Shown one piece after another: positions 55,801-64,000 of a stretch of DNA of 64,000 bases (positions within the stretch are counted from its first letter, which is position 1; every line of letters starts with the position of its first letter). The translations under genes were made by a program, and so were the position numbers. Origin of the DNA: Zygnema circumcarinatum. Lineage: Eukaryota; Streptophyta; Zygnematophyceae; Zygnematales; Zygnemataceae. Under the pieces are notes generated by a model. The model did not search any database. It was not told the origin of the DNA and was given only the letters and a program-made list of their open reading frames with translations. The DNA is taken from positions 1,183,370 through 1,247,369 of the forward strand of contig CM074813.1 in assembly GCA_037447605.1 (NCBI GenBank), in the 5' to 3' direction.

Positions 55801-58800
55801 ATGCTTGGCTAACACGAGAGCAGGTGTTGAAAATGGTAGAAAGACCTTTAACAATACAAGACTGTGTGTGGGTCTTTACAGGTCTCAACTACTGTGCGGA
55901 CAGTTGTTCGAAAAAAGGCAGCTCTCTGCCTACTTCGACTCTATCGCAAGAACCCCGATGTTGTGAATAGTGAAGGCTGGTGGGTTTTTTTGCAGTGCAT
56001 TCAAAGGAATGAGTCTCTTGAATTTCCTAATTTCCAAGGTTTGCGGGTGTCAGATGATGCGAGAGAGAGATTATGTGCTACTTTTCCTTAAGGGAACCAA
56101 GTTGCTAACTTAACATGAAAGGCAATATTAACAATTTTGCCAAATCCGGCCTCCGGCCTTCATACTCAGTTGTCCGATGTGACTTTGAGATGTTAAGTTG
56201 ACTTCAATGAATTTGAGCAGCCAACTCCATTCTGGTTGAACCTAATCAAAATCACAAAGCGACATGGCACTTAGAGGTCCATCCTGAATTCTTCTGTCGG
56301 ATCTTGTCTTTTACCATCCTAAAGCCCATCAGACGATAAGCCAATCTCAACAGTGCGATCAAAGTCCCACCAGGAGAACTTCAATTCTCTGACATTATTA
56401 CAGGTCTGCGGGACAGGGCAGAGAATATGGCCTCGCTGTTGGACGAGAAGGATCTGGGCGTGCTCACTGCCCTAATGAGCCTCCTCGTAGCGCTGGTTGC
56501 GGGAAGTCCTGAAGGCTATGGGGCATGCGTGCCAAAATGTGTTCGCACTTTAGAGCGCCTCATTCGCAGTCAAGATATTCCGCAGGAGTATACATATTAC
56601 GGAATTCCCTCACCGTGGCTTCAGGTAGAGAGGCTTTTATTCCGTTTTGGCGAACGTATGAATTGGCATGTATAAGTATCTCAATGTTTTCCTTCAGAGG
56701 TGCCGGAAAAGAGGTGATAGGAAATGACATTTGGAAAATTAACACACCATATTTCATTTTTCTTTTTGGGTTGTTCTCTGGTATTGAGCATACTGAAAAT
56801 TAGGAGAGTCGCAGAGAAGAGCAGCGGATAAATGGTGGTGGGGGGAGTCGGAGTTCTGAGTGTGTAGAGGCGAAAGGAGAGCGGATGAAAGATGAGTGGG
56901 GAGATAGTGGAGAGGATATGCGAGCACAGGACCGAGGGGAGAAGAGAGAAGACAATATTGAGGATAGAATGCAGGATGGATAGGAGAAAATAGTAGTGAT
57001 GAGTGGAGGATGAAGGGAGGAAGGGAGGAGTGAGGGGAGAGGAAACGGAGAACTCCCTCTCCTTTCCTCCCCTTCCATCTCCACCCACCTCTCCTGCTTA
57101 TTTCGTCCATATACTCTTCACTCGTCCCCTCCCCATAGAGTTCGTACAGGATGAAAAAACTAAGGAAGGCGGAGAGTATTAGGAAAGTATTAGGGTAGAG
57201 AACAGTGAGCAAAAAGGAGCGATCTGGATTGGACTGGATTGAAGAAGTCTCAATTATTCTGGTTCAGGCTGCCCATTTAGAAGACTTCTACTTGGACCCT
57301 CACTAGCATGGGGGAGGAAGAGGATGACAGGTGAAAGTTATGCGGGTCCTGCAATATTTTCCGTCAATCGATGACCCGACCGTTCGCCAGGCTCTTGTTG
57401 AGGTAAAGTGCTCTTCCTGCCGTTTTGTTGTTCTTGTTCCGTTCCGTGTTGTTTTGGCTACAACATTTATGAGACTGTTACGAGTCATCAAATATTTTTT
57501 TAAGTAAGTGACATTATAAATGTTGTGGGCTTTGCCGGCTTAATATGTACTGAGGGTGTAACCATTGCAGGTTCTACAACGGATCCTGACAAACACGGAC
57601 TCTGTGAAAAATGTGAATAAAAATAACGCAGCTCACGCAGTTCTTTTCGAGGCCCTTGCACTGGTACGCGTTTTCGTTTGCCACTGTTTTTGTGGTGAAA
57701 GGAAATTCCGTTCAAAAGATAAGTTTGGTGATAAATATTCTGATAGTCCTGTTGCATTACAGTGGAGAAAACGTATGTATTGAAGGCTTGTAATGTGTTG
57801 GGCTCTTGTGGGATATGTATGGCAGGTGATGCACTTGGATGCCGACAAAGAGATGATGGCTCAGTGTGTAGGGCTCCTCGGGAAGTTCATTGCTGTGCGG
57901 GAACCCAACATCCGCTACTTGGGACTGGTGGGTTCGACAGGCTGCATTTTCATCTGCATCCTACTGAACTTCCACTTCTGCCATATGATACGTTTTTTTG
58001 TCAAAGTTGTCTTTTATAAACAACGGAGACACCAAGCGCACCGCAAGTAATTGGGTATTGTACATCATGGGTGGTTTTTTTCCAGATTTGCAATCACTGT
58101 TATTGAAGTGTTTTTTTCAGCAATAGCATGACAGAAGATTTGGTCTCATACGATTCCAGTTGACGCGTGGCCAAATTCGTTGATTGATTAGGTTCACGCA
58201 TTGAATGAATGCCTATGCTATTGAAACGTCTAGAGGTTTGCTTGATGCTCTAATCATGAATGAAAGGCGTTGCTAATAGAATCTAGAAATCAATCAACCC
58301 ATGCGGGTACACCTATTGCTGAGCTGTACAAGTAAGCCATAAATGTTCTCGCCACATTCTTACCCTGCACGAGATAAATTTACACCAACAGACTTTGGCT
58401 TCGTGATCTTCTTCTACAGGAGAATATGGCGCGTATGCTGCTCGTGACTGATGCGCAAGAAAGCATTCGGAAACATCAGGCTCAAATTGTGATGTCTCTG
58501 AGGGACCCCGACATAAGGCAGGCAGCCCCCCCTCCCTGAATGCATGCGTGATGACCCCATCGATGTCCTCATCATCCCATTGTGCAGCTACCTCTGGCGA
58601 GCGCTGTGTCTCTGTCTTTGGGAGGTTCTGAGGGCAGCCCTGCGCTGTGGCTGCAGCATCCGGCGGCGCGCTTTGGACCTTCTGTACGGAATGTGCGATG
58701 TCGCCAACGCCAAGGAGATAGTGGAGGAGCTGCTGCAGGTGAGGGTTGGGATGTGAGCTTTTGTGCAAATCTGGTTACAGTCACTCGAATTGTAGTGCAT

Positions 58801-61800
58801 CTATGTAGTGCAGAACATAAACCTGGGAAAGCAGTTATTTAGGGTGTGATTTTTTTTTATTGCATACATGCTGGTAAGACGAGCCCGATGTGAATTCGCT
58901 TCAAGTCATTTTGTCCAAGGAAGAACAACTCATAAGATGTGGTTCGTGGGTTGGTTTTTTTTTTTTTTTTTTTTCGATGACTGCAGTACTTAACAACCGC
59001 AGATTTTGCCATCAGAGAGGAGCTGGCCTTGAAAGCTGCTATTCTGGCAGAAAAATTTGCGCCGGACCTTTCATGGTAAGTGCTCATCAATCACAGTCTT
59101 CCTTGCCTTCCTTCACCCTTTTTTTCCGCTTCATGTCCCCCCCGGCACTTTCGCTCCCTCTCGCGCTCTCTCTTTTTTGTACTGCCCTACTGAGGCGTAT
59201 AGTGAGCGGAGATTAACGAGACAACCCTTAATGCTGTGCAGGTACGTGGATGTGATACTGCAGCTTATAGAAAGTGCAGGAGACTTTGTGAGCGACGATA
59301 TTTGGCATCGTGTAGTGCAATTTGTGACCAACAACGAAGACCTCCAGGTGAGCAGCTTCGAGCCGGAAGCAGCATTGCAGATACGTGGTGTCTGAGTCCT
59401 GTTTTTGGTGGAGACATGAAATATGGAATGTGTTTTGCCTCCTTGAACAGTGGAAGTTGACTTCTGTTCGGTCTTCTCTGCAGGCCTATGCAGCTTCCAA
59501 AGTGAAGGAGTATGTGGACAAGCCGGCTGTGCATGAAACCCTTGTCAAGGTGGGCAGGCAAACTCTTTGTTCCACCCCAGTGGACTCCACTCAAAGAAAG
59601 CTTGTTGGTATCATAACAGTGTCCAACCTTCGTTTGTTGGTGAGGCAGGGGGTCCCTCTGGGTTCATATGTTGCTAAACGGCGATGGTTTACTATAGGAT
59701 GTATTGTATGGCTTGGGCGGTGCAGGCAGCTGGGTACATCTTGGGGGAGTACGGTCACTTGCTGGCCCATCAGCCGGGCTGCACTTCAATGGAAATCTTC
59801 ACATTGCTACATGATAAATTTCCCACTGTCTCGTACGCTCTTTCTCATCGACTTGTATAAGTAGAAACAAATACACATTTCTTTTCTTTCAATCTTCTTA
59901 AGTAGTGGAGGGAAGGAAGGAGGCATTTAGGTGGATACAGAGGTTAGGTCACAGTTTGCAAACACTCGTCCCTTTTGCTGAGCGCTTCTTACGGTGATGA
60001 TCCAGGTTGGACTTGTCTGCTTTTGCTTTAGGGTAACATCTTCTCATCGCACGTTGTAAAGATCACCTTGTCACGTGCCAAAAGTTGTAGTTCAGGTCTT
60101 AAGTTTTGAAAGGAAGTTTCTTTTGCCAATATCTAGACCCGAACAACGAGACATGGGCATTTTGCACAGTGCCAAGTGAAATTTTCGCTCAAGGAGGCGG
60201 AGGATAAGGGACAGGGTTTTTAGGGTTTTTAGGAGTCACAGTGTGGGTTTTAAATTGAATGTTTTCAGAAGGGAGGCTGCTTGTTTGAGTGATGCAGAAC
60301 ACCCACAAAAGCACTTCTCCTTTCTTCCTACATAAAGATCCTTCTGCACAAGCAGCCGCCGGACCCCCAGCTGCAAGAATCAGTCATGTCAGTCTTTCAA
60401 AGGTGAGTCTTCTTCATGGCTTCCTCATTTGGGCTTCTTATTTGCCGCTTCTCTGCTTTCAGCCTTCTCAAGTTGTGTGCTGATCTGATCTAGGCAGAGG
60501 TTAGCTTGTACGAAACCAAATCGAGCATGCCAAGTTTTGTGATGCCAAGTTGAAACCAAAGTTGCGAAAACATTTTGAGCAGTGGCCTCCACTCTACCTG
60601 GTCTTGCTGAATATAAGCAGCTGCAACAATTTGTGAGCTGAGTTCTGCGGTGGCTCCATCAGCTTTTGTCTCAACTTATGGCGAATGCAACAGTTTTGAT
60701 GCTTCCGATGTTAGGACAGGACAGTCATTGAACTGTTAAACGAATTAACATCAGTACGAAAATGCTCTCTCTCTCTGGCAGGCATGGAAGCTACATCGAT
60801 GCCGAGATTCAACAGCGTGCTGTTGAGTATTTCGCACTCAGTGCAAGAGGAGCGGCCATGGCAGACATTCTTGCAGAGATGCCCAAGTTTCCGGAGCGGG
60901 AGGTAGAAGCACACCTCCCATCGTTTTGTTCAATGGCGTGAAGTCTGCCGTCTTGCTATCACACGTTTCAGCCAACCTCAGGTAGTCCTGTACAGTCACA
61001 TCATCATCATCATCATCAATCATCGGTTTGTTCGGTGGTGAGGGTCACAGTCTGCTCTTATAAAGAAGGTGGAGGATACGGATGGAGACGCGGCAGAGCA
61101 GAGTGCCACAAAGCTGCGCGCTCTGCAGAGTTCGAGCCAAGCATTGGTAGTGGCGCATCCAACAGCCAATGGTTCACTCTCCGGGACTCTTAAGCGGCCT
61201 GTTCTGCCCCCTGCTGTGGTCAGTTTCCTCTCTCAAACCTTGGTCAAATCAGACAAATCTTCCTTAATGTCTGTCAACAAACCTATCGAATCGGTGCATC
61301 TTGCAAAAGCTGAACTATGCACTGAGTCTCAAATTTGTGCATACGTTGTGGATTTCCGTTTTCTGCTTTGGCTGGATGAAAGCCCAAATGCATCGTCAAA
61401 AAGAGGCCTTGTGTTTGGAAACCTATGATTGTGCTGCACTATGTACACAGAACCGTCTGCATAATGCAGGTCACCCCAGAAGAAGAAATAGAAGCGGAAG
61501 TGGACACCATAGCCGTCACAGAGACAGCCCTTGTTTTAGTCGAACCACAGCAAGAGGCTCCCCCCCATCCCGTTCCTTCCCCTCCCAAACCTTCGAATGC
61601 GATCGAAGAACTGCTTGCTCTTGAAGCACCGCCCGGGGCCATGGCCATGGCTGCTGCAGCCCCTCTTCCCTCCTCACCGCCAAATGCAGCTCAAGCAGAG
61701 AGCTCACCTTCTCCTACAGCTGCACCGGATGCCATGGCTATTGCTCTTTATGAGACGCCACCCAGCACCGTGCAGGTGAGGATAGTGGATTTACAGTGTT

Positions 61801-62912
61801 GTAATGGCGAAGGATTGATCTCTGTTACACGTTGGGTTCTGCGTGATTGTGGAGAGGATTGTGAAGAGGTAGGATCTGAAGTAATCCTTTGTGCATGTGA
61901 TGGGAGGCAGCCTACTGGCAGTGTTGCTGATTGGTTCCAAGGCCTCATCTTGAAAGACAGCGGAATCTTCTACGAAGACCCATTCGTGCAGGTGCATCCT
62001 TTTGTCGATGACAAACCTTAAAGCCCCTTTTTTAGTGAAAGACTGTTGAGGAATTTCGTCAGTCACCCACTTGTAACTACTTGCTGCTTGCCCGTCAATC
62101 TCAATGTGTTGTTACTTGACAACAAGGGTGGCGTGTGCAGATAGGCATCAAAGCTGAGTGGAGAGGCCCCCAGGGGCGGCTCGTCCTCTATATTGGAAAC
62201 AAAGAGACCTCCCCTCTCACCAGCGCGCGGGCTTCTGTGGGGCCCACCGCCGCCTTACGATTGGTCCTTGAGCCGCTTCCAACCACCATACCGCCCCGGG
62301 CACAGGTGGGCAGTAAGACCAGTGTATTTTTCTTATGAAGAGTCTGAAACCTTCTGCATGGGCTACCATTCAAATTTGTAGAGCTCTATTCCCCATTTCT
62401 GCTTCTTTTCTAATTCTTTGGCACATTGGTATATGCAGATTCCAGTACCGTTAGAGGTTGCTGCAGTGCAGATACCTCGGGAAGTACCAGTTCTTGATTT
62501 TTCATACACTGCACCATCTGATCAAGTGGTGAATCTTCTGCCCTTTCCCTCCCCAATTTAGTCTTATAAAGGTTTTCACTGAATGTGCATTTCTATGGGG
62601 CATTCAAGTTCCTCTTCACTTAGGTGAAAAATCTTATCCATGGCAATAGGTGGAACAGATAATCCTGAGAAAACTCTTTTGCTTGTCAGTGGATGATGAT
62701 GAAGACTGAGTGTTCAAGAAGGTCATTGTCATTTTCAAGGACATCGGAGATGATGTGAGCCCTTATTTAGTCGTTTTCGTGGACAGGTTTCACTCCGATT
62801 AAAGCTCCCGGTTGTATTCTGCAAATTCCTTCAGCCAGCCACAATTGCTTCTCAAGACTTTTTCACGCGATGGAAGGCCCTCACAGGACCTCCTAATAAA
62901 CTGCAAGAAGTG
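52811..62912 (+). CDS. AP2A: AP-2 complex subunit alpha (alpha-adaptin), 3' end missing
   Basis: Exons: 52811-52942, 53817-53948, 54667-54792, 55263-55325, 55882-55979, 56417-56624, 57331-57402, 57571-57663, 57826-57927, 58420-58517, 58657-58738, 58987-59075, 59242-59347, 59484-59549, 59726-59832, 60298-60402, 60782-60902, 61069-61218, 61470-61775, 61911-61991, 62141-62305, 62439-62525, 62787-62912; 905 residues so far. The adaptin trunk is clear ([66 protein letters not shown]). A Pro/Ala hinge (about 650-780) and the ear follow ([19 protein letters not shown]). Alpha-adaptin recruits cargo and accessory proteins to clathrin coats at the plasma membrane and binds phosphoinositides. The last 70-80 residues of the ear are absent because the sequence becomes plastid-like after 62912. 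The acceptor of the 61069 exon could be 61066. Confidence 0.93.
58518..58656 (+). other. GC-AG intron in the AP-2 alpha gene
   Basis: Exon 58420-58517 ends RDPDI plus AG, and the next exon (58657) must start C to give [15 protein letters not shown], as in other alpha-adaptins. The intron therefore starts GCAGGC and ends CTGCAG. No GT at a compatible phase keeps the conserved sequence. GC-AG introns are a known minor class of U2 introns. Confidence 0.75.
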
Positions 62913-63085
62913 GTATGTGGTGAAAATATCGTTGGAAAAAAAAAAAGGCGGAATAACTTTTTAGGATGTTTTTTCCCAAAATTCCGACGGGTGCCTTGGA
63001 GGGCTGGAAATAAACATTTACCGAAATCGCAATTCTGTACGTGTGGATCAGTTTGATATACTAAAATGGTAATAATACTTTCTTC

Positions 63086-63131
63086 TTTTACTAATGAATA
63101 TATTTAATGTCAAATATATTCATTAGTAAAA
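63086..63131. terminator. Perfect 20-bp inverted repeat with 6-nt loop
   Basis: Arms 63086-63105 and 63112-63131 are exactly complementary, with loop AATGTC. Plastid genes often end in such a stem that stabilises the 3' end of the mRNA. Here it would belong to a gene left of the junction, now absent, or lie in the psaC 5' region. Confidence 0.7.
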
Positions 63132-63273
63132 ATGAATTTTACAACTTCACTGTAATGGATATTTGGATTTGTTTGATTGTATATAGAAATAATTAATAAA
63201 TTAGTAATTATTTGTATTCTTTATTTTTATAGTGTATTGTGTGTATGTATTACTTGTTGTTAGTGTAATAGCA

Positions 63274-63303
63274 TTGTCAAACCAACAATACATTGAATAG
63301 TAT
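63274..63303 (+). promoter_or_regulatory. Weak candidate plastid promoter for psaC
   Basis: TTGTCA (63274-63279) and TAGTAT (63298-63303) are 18 bp apart, resembling a sigma70-type -35/-10 pair read by plastid-encoded RNA polymerase. The -10 word is a poor match and the site is 128 bp from the start codon. Chance is quite possible in AT-rich DNA. Confidence 0.2.
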
Positions 63304-63419
63304 GGGTAGATCACAAGATATGGTGCTTATACCAAGAATACGGTGCAAGTATTTCAGATTGTATCTTGTACAATTCAAATTCTTTAATTTAAGTTAAAGC
63401 GTGAAGATTTCATTCTAAT

Positions 63420-63676
<257 letters not shown>

Positions 63677-63692
63677 TTTATTGTACTAAAAC

Positions 63693-63761
63693 TATCCACA
63701 TTAACTATACACATATAAAGTATATTAACCGTACTTATTATGTGTATAGTTAATGTGGATA
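63693..63761 (+). terminator. psaC 3' hairpin (23-bp perfect arms)
   Basis: Arms 63693-63715 and 63739-63761 are perfectly complementary, and an inner AAGTA/TACTT pair (63718-63722 with 63732-63736) can extend the fold. It begins 17 bp after the psaC stop. It is a typical plastid mRNA 3' processing and stability stem-loop. Confidence 0.85.
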
Positions 63762-63871
63762 TTGTTATCCTCCTTTGAGTGGCGAATCCATAAACATAGA
63801 GGACGTTATAAACATATTGGCAGTGGAAGGATCTTGAGGATGTTATAATACACGTAAGTCAAGTCTATATG

Positions 63872-63912
63872 AATCATTTGCTATCATCAATTCTAAATTT
63901 TAGCAAATGATT
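63872..63912. terminator. 12-bp inverted repeat with 17-nt loop
   Basis: Arms 63872-63883 and 63901-63912 are perfectly complementary. It could be the 3' stem-loop of a gene coming from the right on the minus strand. Confidence 0.55.
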
Positions 63913-63915
63913 AAA

Positions 63916-63984
63916 TTATAACAACACACAAGTTAGGGTAGTATTTAAGCCAATGTAAAAGAACCACCCTGCTAAAGTTTCCAT
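63916..63984 (-). other. Very short minus-strand frame near the window end
   Basis: A 22-residue frame starting METLAGWFF with hydrophobic composition ends just before the last hairpin. It could be a tiny plastid membrane peptide or chance. An overlapping frame, open to the window edge, ends at 63911. I do not match either to a known plastid gene. Confidence 0.15.
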
Positions 63985-64000
63985 TTAGTCTATGATGACG

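Overview
This is nuclear DNA from a eukaryotic phototroph, most likely a streptophyte green alga, with a short plastid-type segment at the right end. The genes have many small exons with GT-AG introns (one GC-AG intron is noted below). Several products belong to plant-lineage families: an LHY/CCA1 clock MYB with its C-terminal signature motifs, a GW2/DA2-type RING protein, an ABA3/MOCOS molybdenum cofactor sulfurase and a group-3 LEA protein. The terminal psaC gene has a green-type sequence. I cannot name the species. All exon models were built by hand from splice signals, reading phase and remembered family sequence patterns; nothing was searched.

Layout. Six genes on the minus strand fill 1-28.5 kb: LHY/CCA1-like MYB (cut by the left edge), an aldo-keto reductase like plant aldose-6-phosphate reductase (6,793-10,195), a cytochrome-b5-like MAPR/neuferricin protein (10,899-14,221), a long DA2/GW2-like RING protein (15,758-20,259), a TlyA/FtsJ-type RNA methyltransferase with an N-terminal extension (22,199-25,071) and an LEA protein with a transit-peptide-like N-terminus (26,216-28,525). 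MOCOS lies on the plus strand (30,731-37,277), divergent from LEA. Then come a partial LRR/EGF-like secreted protein (minus strand, cut by a 100-N gap at 39,892-39,991), a complete URB2/NPA2-like ribosome-biogenesis gene (minus, 41,904-50,055) and the AP-2 complex alpha-adaptin gene (plus, 52,811-62,912). Alpha-adaptin is not finished: its last readable exon is followed by AT-rich plastid-type sequence carrying psaC with an SD-like site and strong hairpins. This is either plastid DNA inserted in the nucleus or an assembly chimera.

Intergenic DNA holds clusters of G-box/ABRE motifs (upstream of LHY, LEA and MOCOS), CT/GA-rich low-complexity tracts, a 15-bp minisatellite, a dispersed ~90-bp repeat pair and a 499-bp element with terminal inverted repeats and TA ends that looks like a non-autonomous Tc1/mariner-pogo element. 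Functionally the window links clock control (LHY), polyol metabolism (A6PR), ABA-linked molybdoenzyme activation (MOCOS), desiccation protection (LEA with ABRE-like sites), ribosome biogenesis (URB2, perhaps TlyA) and endocytosis (AP-2 alpha). Apart from the LEA/MOCOS divergent pair, I see no sign that these neighbours form one pathway.
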